In this document: positions 23,555-35,345 of the stretch, in pieces
Position numbering within the stretch: position 1 is the first letter of the stretch
Layout: the number at the start of each line of letters is the position of its first letter
Assembly: GCA_014529385.2 (NCBI GenBank)
Contig: CM043966.1
Span: 93,261,087 to 93,325,086 of the forward strand
Length of the DNA stretch: 64,000 bases
Direction of reading: 5' to 3'
DNA from: Adiantum capillus-veneris
Lineage: Eukaryota; Streptophyta; Polypodiopsida; Polypodiales; Pteridaceae
Translations under genes and position numbers: made by a program
Notes under the pieces: generated by a model
Seen by the model: only the letters and a program-made list of their open reading frames with translations
What the model was told of the DNA's origin: nothing
Databases searched by the model: none

Positions 23555-24467
23555 GTGAGCAGCCTTCACGGGCACTCACTGACACTTCTAGGGGATCCAA
23601 GTCATATGAACCTACGCTCTGGACGAGTGTTAGAGCACGAGCATACTGGTAGTGCCTCCATTTACGCGGGCACCCATTATTCCTCCACCCTAGGTTCTCG
23701 ACCTTCGGCTGGGACTCAAGGTAGCGCGACCCAAGATCCTCATATCGCGTCTAGTGATTCTTCCTCTGACTACGAAGTCATGGAGGGGTATCCTACACCA
23801 AACCCTGATAGTTCAAGTCAAGACATGCATGCCATGGGCCCACGGCCCGGGTCCATCGTGTTTAGCCGCTTAAAAGAGACCCTTAGTAGAGCTACTCGCT
23901 CCGAACATGCGGTAATGAAATAAATGAAGGGAGTGGGTAAGTAAATTCGTCATTCATGCCTAAAATAGACCCTATGCTTCTTGAGAGTGTGCATGTGAAT
24001 GTTCCATCCACTGCACCTCCTGATCCTTTAGGACTATCTCCCTCTGAGGTTTTACTACCCGATGGTAGGAGTCTTGCCGAAGTACAAGAGATCGAACGCT
24101 ATATGCAAGCAACAAGGGAGAGGGAAATTGAGAACCTACGAAGGCTAGAACAAAGTCGAGCCCTGAAAGCAAAGGCTCCTATGACAAAAATCATGCTAGC
24201 CGAGCAACCGAGTGCTCCCAAGGTAGCAGTCACAGAGGGACAAGCGATGGGGAGCAATAATGCTTCCACTTCGAGCGAAACCTCTAGCACGCTAGGCCTA
24301 GATGGGATATTCCTAAACGAAAATTGGGAGTATGACCTACAAGCAGAAGCTTTAACTGATCGGTACACAGGACACACCTATCATGTGGGTTGGTTAGATG
24401 TTCTACAATCCACATCGGGTGCTACTAGCATAGATGAGCAACAACAAAAATTCTGTGATGTCCTCCA
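23555..24467 (+). pseudogene. gag: Gyp-1 gag, N-terminal part
   Basis: Two open pieces in different frames (23555-23923 and 23956-24467) with a frameshift and stops between them. The first contains HMNLRSGRVL, a text often seen near gypsy gag starts, followed by a Ser/Gly-rich low-complexity region. The second has a helical, charged stretch (EIERYMQATREREIENLRRL) and ends in KFCDVLH where Cop-B begins. The same frame resumes after Cop-B. Confidence 0.7.
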
Positions 24468-24661
24468 TGTTGGGGTATAAAGCCCAATGTGGTCGCCTAG
24501 GTAAGTGGGCGGGCCGCCAGGTATGTACACATATTCTTTTGTAAAAACCTAATAAGAACTCACTATGCTCTACACATTACAATAGAGCGAGTTCACCATA
24601 TCGTCGTGCTCTTCTTCTCGCACTCTCTCTCTCGCGTCGCACTTCCGCTCGTACTCCTTCA
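24468..24661 (+). repeat. Cop-B 5' LTR
   Basis: TGTTGGGGTATAAAGCCC to CTCCTTCA, 194 bp. Shares its first eight bases, its last five bases and its size with the Cop-A LTR; the middle is different. No partner LTR in the window. Confidence 0.85.
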
Positions 24662-24663
24662 AC

Positions 24664-24675
24664 TGGTATCAGAGC
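24664..24675 (+). promoter_or_regulatory. Cop-B primer binding site (tRNA-iMet)
   Basis: TGGTATCAGAGC lies two bases after the LTR end, the same spacing as in Cop-A. Confidence 0.93.
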
Positions 24676-25604
24676 TCGGGGCTCGGGGCAGCACTACAGG
24701 AGGCTAGAGTCACCAGCTCAGATTGGAGTGAAATTCGACAGGCGAAAACACGGCCCCAAATCTTGTGGGAAAGCGCGAAGGGCTTGGTGTTCTCAGAATT
24801 TCATTCTGAGGTCATCTCGGCCACCGTTCGGCTTCGACAAAGGTCTGCGCAGGCTATTTTCGAGTACGTGGTCTCGACGAGTGCAGATCCGACTCTGCAA
24901 ATTTGGGGTTTTCGGCCTACGACTGCAGGTGATGAGGATATCGACACTCCCAGAGTGTTGATTTGTGGCTGTCTACACATCGAAGGACGGCTCACAGTTC
25001 TTGGAGGCGTGTCACATACGACACGGGTGCATCTACACACAGACTGTAGGCGACATCCACTAGTTCATCAGGTAGCTTGTGTTTGCTGCTTGATATTCCA
25101 GATTTCATCGTGACATTGCAGGTACTTCCACATGGGATGTATTGTCAGAGATGATGTATGTCTGTTGAGGGTTTGCTGGCTGTGAGTCACGCAGCAAACA
25201 ACCGCCGCAGCGGTTACAGCATACAGTGGGAAATTTGTGGATGTATGACTTTGTGGGAAGCCTATGCACTGTCAGATTTACTGCAGCCTTTGTTGAGGGT
25301 CGAGTGAGGTTTTATTGAGCTGGGGGATTCTCGAATGTTGAGATCCTTTCGGTGATACAGGTCTTGGAGCGATCCCTCGAGCACCCTTAGATAGGCAGCT
25401 AGCATGTATTGACTGTGAGTTAGACAGTTGGGATTGCATCTTTGCTTTACTGCCGTTGAGGCATTGTCGCAGTCTATGCTTATAGGACAGTGAGAGACAA
25501 TACAGGTGCAGGACAGGTTTACCCGCAGCTTACAGTGTCAGAGAGACAGTGTTTTTTGAGCTGTTTTTTGGTCTGTTTTTGAGTACACCAGAGCCATTTT
25601 ACAA

Positions 25605-25716
25605 AGGAGACTCTGCCGAAATTTTTGCAGAATCTGAAGCTTTCTTGGTTCATTTGACAGGTTGATATTGGTTCAGAGGTCAGTTTACAGGGGAAACTCT
25701 ATCGAATTTTTCCCAG
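25605..25716 (+). promoter_or_regulatory. Cop-B leader motif, two copies
   Basis: AGGAGACTCTGCCGAA then ATTTTTGCAG at 25605-25630, and GGGGAAACTCTATCG then AATTTTTCCCAG at 25690-25716, just upstream of the gag start at 25744. The second copy can form the GGGAAA/TTTCCC stem. Confidence 0.5.
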
Positions 25717-25743
25717 GAAAGTAAACCATTGTGAAGCGTAGCT

Positions 25744-27950
25744 ATGGCTGGATCATAGGACACTGCTCTTTACAATATCAAGAAGCTGGATGGAACCAAT
25801 TTCCCATTGTGGAAGAAGCAGATTTGGCACGTGTTGGTACAAAAGAAGCAGATAAAACCTATAAAGCTCAAGGGGATAAAACCAGAAGATATAGACGAAG
25901 ATGAATGGAGCGAAATGGATGAATTGGCACTTTCTACCATTATGCTGACTTTGGCAGAAAGCGTTTACTTCAATGTAGCAGACGAGATGTCGGCTTATCA
26001 AGCATGGTAAAAGCTGAGTGATCTTTATGAGAAGCAGAGTGCAGCTTCACAGGTATACTGGCTTAAGAAGCTTGTTGACTTGAAGATGAAAGAAGGGACA
26101 CCTATGTCCAATCATCTGAATGAATTCAACACAATCTACAGTTAGTTGTCAGCTCAAGGTGTCAAGTTTGATGAACCTGTTAGAGCTATGTTCCTGTTGA
26201 TCACATTGACGGAAAGTTGGGACACTTTTCGCACAGCTTTGAGTAATTCTGCACCTCCAGATGGTTTGAACATAGCAGGTGTAGAAGGAAGTCTGCTTAC
26301 TGAAGAAACCAATAGAAAGACAATGGACAAAGGCAAAGGAACAGCCTTAGTTGTCAGGGGAAGGACCAAAGAAAAGTACAAAGGTGGAAAGAGGAATCAG
26401 TCTCGTAGCAAGTCCCGCAGTGCTAAAGGCAAGAGTGACATAGAATGCTACCATTGTGGCAAGAAGGGTCACATGAAAAGAGACTGCAGAGAATGGAAAG
26501 CAGAAAAAGGCAAAGAGAAAGCTGAAGACCATGGTGAGAAGAACAAGTCCTCAGTGAAGATTCAAGAAATAAATGTGACAAACACTGTTGCAGAGGATGA
26601 CAGTCTAGTGTCAGGAGACATCTACTTCTTGAAGAATACAATGGACTCAGCTCTTCTTACAGCATCTGATGGAAATGCACTGAGTGACTGGATTATAGAC
26701 TCAGGGGCATCACTTCATGTGTCTCCAAACAAGGAGTGGTTTACTTCTTATGTGACCACTAAAGATCATGTTCGGCTAGGCAATGGGCAGACATGTGAGA
26801 TCTTAGGTGTTGGAGATGTTCAATTGAAGTTTCAGAATGGCTCTTCTTTCACGCTGAAGAATGTGAGACATGTTTCCGCAATTACAAAGAGCTTGATCAG
26901 CACAGGTTTACTTGATGATGCTGGCTACGTCACCATTTTTGGACAGAACATGTGGAAGATATCCAAGGGTTCTATGACAATAGCACATGGAGTAAAGTCT
27001 GGAGGACTTTACATGATTTATGTATCAAATGTCTCTAAAAATGTAATCAATGTAACCGAGCAGCCGAACGTTTCTTTGTGGCATAGCCGGTTAGGACATA
27101 TGTCCAAGAAGGGAATGGAAATCTTGTCTCATTTTGGTTATTTGCCTGGCTTTTCATTTAATGATTTTGAATTCTGTGAACATTGTTTGTAGGGTAAGCA
27201 AACACAGCAGCCACATAAGCATAGAAGCAGTAGAAGAGATACACAGTTGGCACTTGTTCATAGTGATTTGTGTGGACCTATGCCTAACCTATCTCTAGGG
27301 GGAGCTTCTTACTTTATGACATTTATAGATGATTACTCGAGGAAAGTATGGGTTTACTTTCTCAAGCACAAGGATGAAGCGTTTAGTGTTTTCAAAACGT
27401 TTGTGACACTTGTGGAGAATCAGAGTGGCAAGAAGCTTAAATGCTTACGCACTGACAATGGTGGAGAGTATGTTTCAAAGGCCTTTCAGGACTTTTGTGA
27501 GTCAAAAGGTATAAAACGTGAACTTACTGCTCCTTACAATCCTCCTCAAAATGGTGTTGCTGAGAGGATGAATAGGACCATACAAGAGAAGGTCAGAAGT
27601 ATGTTGTCTAATGCACAGCTGCCAAATGGGTTTTGGGCTGAAGCTGTATCAACAGCTGTTCATCTTGTAAATAGATCTCCTAGCAAGGTTTTGCAGAAGG
27701 ATTCAGTGCCAGAGATGGTATGGGCAGGCAAAATGCCCTCATACAAGCATCTCAGAGTCTTTGGCTGTGAGGCATATACTCACGTTCCAAAGGAATTTAG
27801 GAACAAACTTGAGCCAAAGAGTAGAAAGTGCATCTTTCTAGGCTATGGTAATTCTGGTGAGATGGGGTACAGACTTTGGGATCCCGAATCCAGAAAGGTT
27901 GTCCGCAGCAATGATGTTCACTTTAATGAATCCAAATATCATTCCTCCAT
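25744..27950 (+). pseudogene. gag-pol: Cop-B gag-protease-integrase pseudogene
   Basis: Start chosen at the ATG at 25744, which gives the usual copia gag opening (KKLDGTNFPLWKKQIWHVL follows an early stop). Gag core: EWSEMDELALSTIMLTLAES and FNTIYS. Zinc knuckle CYHCGKKGHMKRDC near 26448. Protease with IIDSGASLHVSP (D-S-G intact, about 26695). GAG-pre-integrase LWHSRLGHMSKKGME. Integrase core with LVHSDLCGPMP, FIDDYSRK, LRTDNGGEY and NGVAERMNRT, a complete D,D(35)E by count. In-frame stops at about 25756, 26008, 26143 and 27190, and no frameshifts, so this is a recently disabled frame. RT is absent. Confidence 0.9.
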
Positions 27951-27952
27951 AG

Positions 27953-30900
27953 GATTGTCGAGTTAGAAAGACAGAACACAGGGATCAACATGCCTTCAAC
28001 AGGCCTAATGAGATTCTTGGATACGGGAAAGTCCAACCAACCAACCCTATCACAAATGGAGACTCCCTCAGTGAGCCCCATTGATCCTCCATATGTTGTT
28101 TCGCCAGGGGCCTCAGTACAATCTGAGCCCAGAAGTGGCAGCTTTACCTTCCCAGATCTAGCTCATCTTTCTCTTAATGACACTACGGCTACCATGTATA
28201 TCCCAGTGGTGAGCATGACAAGAAATACACCATGGAGTTCATTTGTTAACACTGCGCCGATGCCTACTAGCACAGTTCCCCCAACTATACCTACATGTAT
28301 GTATCAATCATGTGCACCTGTCATACCTCAGCCTCATGTAGCTCCTACACCTCCGATTATTCCAAGAGCTTACAATCCACAAATGGCATTATCCAAGCTC
28401 TCATTCAAGTGGAGCCATGCCATTTAATAATAACATGGCATATCAGGCACCCCCTATGCCTAGGGCCACGCCTGTAAACTTTGGACCACCGTCTGGTACA
28501 CCACCATACGAAATATGGGACCCAAGAGCCGCGCGTATGCCGAGGCCAAGGCCAACTCCCATCTCACATGTGGTTCCAGGAGCACATACACCCATTATAC
28601 CTGCTCAAATAGGAGATTTGGCAGAATTTGCTCAAACTATCGGTCGCTCTATTGCGGAAAACATGCGTAGTGCACCTGATAGAGATCCTAGGAGCAAGGC
28701 AGTTCAAGGAGCTAAGCTCACACAAAAATTCAGTGGAGACGGAGATGCTAGAAAGCATATGGAAGTCTTTGAACATGTGTGCGATTCCTTGGAAGAGCAC
28801 AATGAGCTACATAAGTGTAAGGCTTTGAGTTTGACCCTAAGCGGAAAGGCTGGAGATTGGTATAGAACCTTAAGAGTAGAAGAAAAACGATCTACTCTAC
28901 TCTTAGGAGACTGTTCTTAAAAGAATACATACGAGAGGGAGTACTTTGGGGTGTAGCCTCTCAGCTCCAGAAAGCCCAACGAGAAGAAGGTGAATCCGTG
29001 AGAGACTTCATTAGTTGCCTAAAGAATTTGAATTCTCGATGCAATCCAAACGAGCGATTCAACAACAACCAATTGCTCGATAGATTCATTAGGGGACTAC
29101 GACATGAAAGTATCTATAATGGCCTAGTCATTAGAGGTATCACTACTTTGGAAGCAGTCACCATGAATGCAATCCAATTGGAGGATAATTTAATGATTGC
29201 AGGAGAAAGAGTGTCTGTCGAGCCGAAGTCTAGTAGCTCGCAAGCGTCAGGGCATGAGCCAATGAAGATAAAGCCAATCGTGAAAGAGCAAACGATATCT
29301 GAGATGACTTTGGCAGATCTCACCAAGGCCATCCAAGAAAGCCTTAGGGGTAATAGTGCTCCACAAAACACTCATATGTATCCAAGAAGGGAGCAACAAT
29401 GGTGCTCAATTTACTTGTGCCCACATACTACGAGTGAATGCCCTACTTTCAGAGTAAAGTTTAATGGGACTTGTAACGCGTGTGGTAGGTATGGCCATGA
29501 AGCAAAGGATTGCCTAATGCTTAAACGCATCATGGAAAATGGACCGCCTATAGCTTGGGCAAACTCACCTCGAGTTCCTGCATTGATTCCTACCCCACCC
29601 ATGGAGCAAAAGTTTCCATTACAGCACATGGTCCCTAGAACCCAAAATGTGGTCCTAACCACACCGTTGCCACCTCCAGTGCTAGGACCGCAACCCCCTC
29701 ATCCCAGAGGTACACCTATGAACCAAATAGGTTGCGAGTCATCTAGTACTTATGTAGATTGCGAAGAGGACATAGACTCTAGTATCACCTATGGAGTCGA
29801 CATGCTTGAGGAGTGTCCCATGTACTATATGGAAGACCATTGGTGACAAATCAAACTGGTATATCAAGCTACTGCGCTAGCAGCAAGAGGCCAAAACATT
29901 AATAGTTTTGCCCAGAGACCACCTCTTCCGTGCTACGAATGTGGTGGACCACATCGAGTAGCTGAGTGCCCCATTAGAATGCAAAAGAACGCCGCACTAA
30001 TGAAAACAAGTCAAGGGAGTGCATTGGCAATGCCAATACTCACTTGTAATCATTGTGGCATAGATCATTTGATCGCACAGTGTCCTAACAATCCAAACGC
30101 ACCGAAAATCACACCATTGAACATAATAGAGATTGTTGATGGGACACCACCAACTATAAACATAGCACCAGTGAATGCACTCACACGGTCGATGCTCCAA
30201 AGGCAAAATTACATCCTCGAAGAGAGAGATGCTGCATCCATTGGCCGAGCGAGAAAGAAGAAAACACGAAGAAAGAAATCCCTTAATGCTTCTAGCTCAA
30301 AACCTAGTTCAAAGACTAACATAGGGACAGGAGAGGATCCCGTGTATATGAATGACCCTGAGGATGACTCAGATTCGATAGAGACCACGGAGACCAAAAC
30401 TTTTACTACAAAGGAAAAAGCCAGTGAGGAGGATCACGAGAGGGAATTACGACGAACACCAAAAGAGTATTCAAAGTTAAACCATGCAGTTGCGAACCCC
30501 CAAGATAAGCCACGAGAGACAAAAAATGAGGATTGCAAGAGAAAGATTGGAACCTATCCAAACCCAACAGTGGAAATTGAACGAGTCCAACAACTGAGGG
30601 GTTTGATGGAAGAAACTCAACGAACATTAGAACCTGAACCCAAACATATCCAGATGTTGGACACAGTGTTTCCCACACAAGTTCAACCTCACAAGAACTA
30701 CAGGCCGTTAGCTATACCCAGTATCATTCGGGAAGAGAGTGAGGGTAGGACATCTGAAAGTGGACACACACCTTTCCTACTAGAGAGAATGTTTGGTGAG
30801 GGAATGCCCGACCCCCTTGAGGAAGTGGAGATTATATCTTCACCATTCTCTTGTCAGGGTCCTACGTCCCACAAGATGCCATTAAATGTTGCCAAATTGA

Positions 30901-31004
30901 TGGATTTCATGTCTTCAGAAGTTAGAACCACCATCATGTCCAAACTATATAAAGACCACGAGCTAGTCTCAGCTCTTCGAGCCTTCCTCAATGGAGAATT
31001 ATAG
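27953..31004 (+). pseudogene. gag: Gyp-1 gag, capsid part with zinc knuckles
   Basis: Gag resumes after Cop-B. A Pro/Thr-rich stretch to about 28560 leads to the capsid-like Retrotrans_gag region: AKLTQKFSGDGDARKHME, LSLTLSGKAGDWYRTLRVEE and, after a frameshift near 28895, RDFISCLKNLNSRCNPNERF and LLDRFIRGLRHES. Three knuckles follow: CNACGRYGHEAKDC (about 29473), CYECGGPHRVAEC (about 29935) and CNHCGIDHLIAQC (about 30045); the last two have CX3H spacing. A basic stretch RARKKKTRRKKS lies near 30250. Stops at 29844 (TGA) and 31002 (TAG), frameshifts near 28400 and 28895. Gag would form the particle and bind RNA. Confidence 0.85.
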
Positions 31005-31028
31005 GCCGGATTACCACAGTTTGCACAT

Positions 31029-31973
31029 ATGAACAAACATGACTCGGTAATGAATGATGAGGAACATTTAGCACCACCATCTGACCTAGCGGGACATGAA
31101 TCTGTAATTGAAGTACCCGTTAACAAGTTGGGGCAATACTTTGAAGGTGATGAATCTAATGCTACTCTACCAATCACTACTAAAGGATTAACTATAAAGG
31201 GGGTCCTTGACGGTGGTGCGGGAGTCAGCATGGTGACAAAGAGTTGTTGGGAGTCTATGGGGCGACCTCACCTTGAAGCCACAAGCGTAGTGGTAAAAAT
31301 GGCTAATGGATCTATTGTTACGCCTATTGGAATGCTAAAGGATCTCAGGATCAAGGTCTTGGGACACAAGGTAAGGCAGGCTTTCATTGTTATGGATTTT
31401 TCCACGCATCCTATGTCATTTGAGATGATCTTAGGGCGTCCATTCATGAGGGAAGCAAAAATGGTGCATGACTGGTCCAAAAACCACGTCTACTTACAGT
31501 TCCAAGACTTTGTCATTCGAGTTGATCTTTTAAGTGGTCGAACGCATCCTCTAGGAAATAAATTCATCATTGATAATCGATCAGACACAACCATTCACTC
31601 AGCTCCATTAGAGTATTGTTACACGTGTAACGAAGACACGGATATTGGGGAGAACTCTCCTTATATGGATATCCTACCCGGAATGGTTGAGTCAAACAAT
31701 GTCGATTGGGTACACCTTGCGGCAAGTATAGATACATGGGGAGCTAGAGGAACAACTTGGGTAACACCAGATGGGGAAGAGATACAACACATTGCACCAG
31801 TAAACATGTTAGGTGTAGCACATGTAACATCTGATGATAAGAAAGAGGCACACCTACCTGAGAGTGAAAGAAAGAGGCTTCCTCAAAGGCTTCAGGCCAA
31901 TACACATCGGAAACGGAATCTCACGAAGAAATGGATTCGGAACCTGAGGAAACATCGAGTGAGCCAAGTATAG
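31029..31973 (+). pseudogene. pro: Gyp-1 first aspartic protease region
   Basis: Open frame continuing gag after the TAG at 31002. Retropepsin features: IKGVLDGGAGVSMV with the catalytic Asp at 31209-31211 (D-G-G instead of D-S/T-G), MANGSIVTPIG, and the closing motif EMILGRPFM, about 80 residues later. It would process the gag-pol polyprotein. The C-terminal half (from about 31452) lies in the duplicated segment. A short change near 31870 puts the acidic linker out of frame in this copy, while the second copy keeps it open. Confidence 0.8.
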
Positions 31974-32757
31974 AAACTGAACACTCAACGCCTAGTACGA
32001 CCATCTATGGTAATTTATATGAGAGTGAAGAAGATACAAGCGAAGACCTATCGGGCGAGTCGAGTTTAAACATTTACCAAAATCAAAACCTCAACAAGAA
32101 ACAAAGGTCATATAAGAGACAATGATATCAAGCAAATGTGAGAGCTAGGATAAACAAGGAAATATCTATTGCAGAATGGCTTAGCTATCTAGGGACATGT
32201 GATGCTCATCGAAAGCTAGTAGACAATTGGGGTGAACATCTCCAGAGTGTCATGTGGTGCAGCCCGCGACCCATTGACCTCGCTCAATTGGAGGTTACAG
32301 AGCCGAAAGAAAGGTCTCTGTCAGGACAAGAGCCTGCTAACTTACATAAGGCTCCTAAACATTTTAAATCTTATACCACGGGGGAGCGAAAGGTTGTGTA
32401 TGCCAAAGCCCAACGAATACCTACCAATGGAAGCAGTGGAGTCTATGATGGTCCAGCGGTAGTGAAAGAGATAGAATTAGCAGAACCAGGTGAGGAGTCT
32501 AAACCAGTCTTTATTGCTCAAGACCTTACCGAAACTGAAGAGGCTGTACTTAAGGAGCTCCTCAAGGAATACAAGGATATCTTTGCTTGGACATATCATG
32601 ACATGAAGGGCGTTCCACCTTCTGTGGTGCAACATACAATTCCCATGATCAACACTGCTAAACCCGTCCAACAACGACCCTATCCAATGAATCCTAAGTA
32701 CGCCAAAATTGTACAAGAGGAGATTGAAAAACTTATCCAATGTGGATTCATATAAAG
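31452..32757 (+). repeat. Gyp-1 internal duplication, copy 1
   Basis: From the protease C-terminus through the acidic linker to the start of RT (IPMINTAKPVQQRPYPMN). Matches copy 2 (about 32797-34166) with scattered substitutions. Copy 1 lacks about 70 bp present in copy 2 near 33650-33720 and has a changed stretch near 31870. It ends at GGATTCATA, after which the sequence jumps to a 30.8-kb-like segment. Confidence 0.9.
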
Positions 32758-34166
32758 ACCACACCTTTCCTACTAGAGAGAATGTTTGGTGAGGGAAGGA
32801 AAAATGGTGCATGACTGGTCCAAAAACCACATCTACTTATAGTTCCAAGACTCTGTCATTCGAGTTGATCTTTTAAGTGGTCGAACGCATCCTCTAGGAA
32901 ATAAATTCATCATTGATAATCGATCAGACACAACAATTCACTCAGCTCCATTACAGTATTGTTACACGTGTAACGAAGACACGGATATTGGGGAGAACTC
33001 GCCTTATATGGATATCCTACCCAGAATGGCTGAGTCAGACAATGTCGATTGGGTACACCTAGCGGCAACTATAGATACATGGGGAGCTAGAGGAACAACT
33101 TGGGTAACACCAGATGGGGAAGAGATACCACACATTGTACCAGTAAACATGTTAGGTGTAGCGCATGTAACATCCGATGATAAGAAAGAGGCACACCTAC
33201 CTGAGAGTGAAACTGATGATTCCTCAAAGGCTTCAGGCCAATACACATCGGAAACGGAATCTCAGGAAGAAATGGATTCGGAACCTGAGGAAACATCGAG
33301 TGAGCCAAGTATAGAAACTGAACACTCAAGGCCTAGTACGACCATCTATGGTAATTTATATGAGAGTGAAGAAGATATAAGCGAAGACCTATCGGGCGAG
33401 TCGAGTTCAAACATTTACCAAAATCAAAACCCTAACAAGAAACAAAGGTCATATAAGAGACAACGATATCGAGCAAATGTGAGAGCTAGGATAAACAAGG
33501 AAAGATCTACTGCAGAATGGCTTAGCTATCTAGGGGCATGTGATGCTCATCGAAAGCTAGTAGACAATTGGGGTGAACATCTCCAGAGTGTCATGTGGTG
33601 CAGCCCGCGACCCATTGACCTTGCTCAATTGGAGGTTACAGAGCCGAAATTGAGTTGAACTATAAGAAGACGTCAAAACCGAGAGTTAGCTCAACAACAA
33701 AAGGAGGCAGAACTAAAAGAAAGGTCTCTGTCAGGACAAGAGCCTGCTGACTTACATACGGCTCTGAACATTTTAAATCTTATACCACGGGGGAGCGAAA
33801 GGTTCTGTATGCCAAAGCCCAACGAATACCTACCAATGGAAGCAGTGGAGTCTATGATGGTCCAACGGTAGTTAAAGAGATAGAATTAGCAGAACCATGT
33901 GAGGAGTCTAAACCAGTCTTTATTGCTCAAGACCTTACCGAAACTGAAGAGGTTGTACTTAAGGAGCTCCTTAAGGAATACAAGGATATCTTTGCTTGGA
34001 CATATCATGACATGAAGGGCGTTCCACCTTCTGTGGTGCAACATACAATTCCCATGATCAACACTGCTAAACCCGTCCAACAACGACCCTATCCAATGAA
34101 TCCTAAGTACGCCAAAATTGTACAAGAGGAGATTGAAAAACTTATCCAATGTGGATTCATATACCC
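32751..34166 (+). repeat. Gyp-1 internal duplication, copy 2 with mosaic junction
   Basis: It opens with a mosaic. TATAAAGACCAC (32751-32762) equals 30948-30959. The next 35 or so bases match 30770-30806 (ACACCTTTCC to GAGGGAA). The sequence then jumps at GAGGGAA to the protease C-terminus (AAATGGTGCATGACTGG, as at 31460). After that it follows copy 1 to 34166. Open frame 33008-33658 holds the acidic linker (SETESQEEMDSEPEETSS). Confidence 0.88.
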
Positions 34167-35345
34167 TATATGAGCACTCAGAATGGGTTTCTCCAATAGT
34201 CATTGTGCCAAAATAGAATGGGAAACTAAGAGTGTGCGTGGACCTCAAGAAAGTTAATGCAGCCACTAGGAGAGATCATTATCCCTTGCCATATTCATAA
34301 CATGTGCTTGAAAGAGTTGCGGGCAAGGAAGCTTATAGCTTTTTAGATGGGTACTCTCGTTACAATCAAATCACAATTGCATTAGAGGACCAAGCTAAAA
34401 CTGCTTTTATCACAGAGTTTGGAGTGTTTGCATTTCGTGTTATGGCTTTTGGCTTAACAAATGCCCCTGCTACATTCCAACAATTAATAAACACTGCGTT
34501 TAAAGAATTTCTAAGGGAGTTTTGTGAAGCTTTCCTAGACGACCTTTGTGTTTATTCTTCTTGGGAGAAGCATTTGTTATATCTACGAAAAATATTTGAA
34601 AGGTGCAGATTTTATCGCATCTCATTGAACCCTTTCAAATGCCAATTTTGGGTTAAGCATGGAGTCATTCTAGGGCATATAGTGTCCAAGAACGGGATAT
34701 CCACAGATGAGAGTAAGATTAAAGCCATTGCCGATTTGCCACCACCAACGAACTATAAAGGAGTTTAAAGATTTATGGGCCATGTTGGTTATTATCGAAG
34801 GTTTATTTTAAACTTTGCCGAGATAGTGCGTCCATTGTACAAGCTTCTTATCGAGTTTCACTGGACGGAAGAATGTCATCAATCTTATGAGTTATTAAAG
34901 AAGGCCCTAAAAAGTGCTCCAATCCTGCAAACACCTGATTGGAATGTACCTTTTCATGTGCATATTGATGCATCAAATTTTGCTATTGGGTGTGTTCTAA
35001 CTCAACCAGGAGAACATAAATTGGACTACCCTATTAGCTTTGCAAGTCGCCAATTAAATGATGCCAAGATGAACTACACTACTACAGAGCGCGAAGGTCT
35101 AGCTATGATTTACGCAGTAAAGAAATTTCGCTATTATCTTCTTGCTACCAAGTTTGTGTTTTATGTTGATCATCAAGCATTGCTATATTTGGTAAACAAG
35201 CCGTGTTCCACAGGTCGAATTACACGATGGTTGTTAATTCTTCTTGAGTTTGACTTCACCGTTGTTGTGAGGCCTGGGAGGAAACATGTCATGGCGGATC
35301 ATTTATCTCGTATCCCTAATGGCGAAGCTCCTACGGGGGTTGATG
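33880..35345 (+). pseudogene. pol: Gyp-1 reverse transcriptase and RNase H
   Basis: RT begins in the second duplicated copy (VPPSVVQHTIPM, IEKLIQCGFI). A frameshift follows near 34170. Stops at about 34218 (TAG), 34298 (TAA) and 34766 (TAA) lie in the matching frame. Motifs: EHSEWVSPIVIVPK, KLRVCVDLKKVN, AYSFLDGYSRYNQI, FGLTNAPATFQQ and the catalytic FLDDLCVYS with both Asp residues. RNase H: VHIDASNFAIGCVLTQ, YTTTEREGLAMIYAVKKFR, FYVDHQALLYL and VMADHLSRI, so the usual D, E and D are present. RT copies the RNA genome and RNase H removes it. The order RT-RNase H-integrase is that of Ty3/gypsy. Confidence 0.9.

Larger units (their letters stand above)
24468..27951 (+). mobile_element. Cop-B: 3'-truncated copia nested in Gyp-1 gag
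   Basis: Starts with a 194-bp LTR (24468-24661) and an initiator-tRNA primer site, then a leader of 1.1 kb and gag, protease and integrase. It stops at about 27951 just after the integrase C-terminal text FNESK, so RT, RNase H and the 3' LTR are missing. TCCTCCA occurs at both boundaries (24461-24467 and 27952-27958). Leaving Cop-B out lets the gag frame of Gyp-1 continue without a shift. This fits a normal insertion with duplication CTCCA followed by loss of the 3' half. Confidence 0.85.

Noticed and set aside
25744-27950. Stop-codon readthrough as normal expression of Cop-B
   Set aside because: Stops are scattered within gag and integrase, not at a gag-pol border, and look like point mutations.
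31209-31211. Claim that the first Gyp-1 protease is dead because of D-G-G
   Set aside because: Some plant gypsy proteases vary at this position, so inactivity cannot be asserted from this residue alone.
33087-33329. Reverse-strand open frames across the Gyp-1 pol region
   Set aside because: They are antisense to well-supported gypsy domains and have no motifs of their own.
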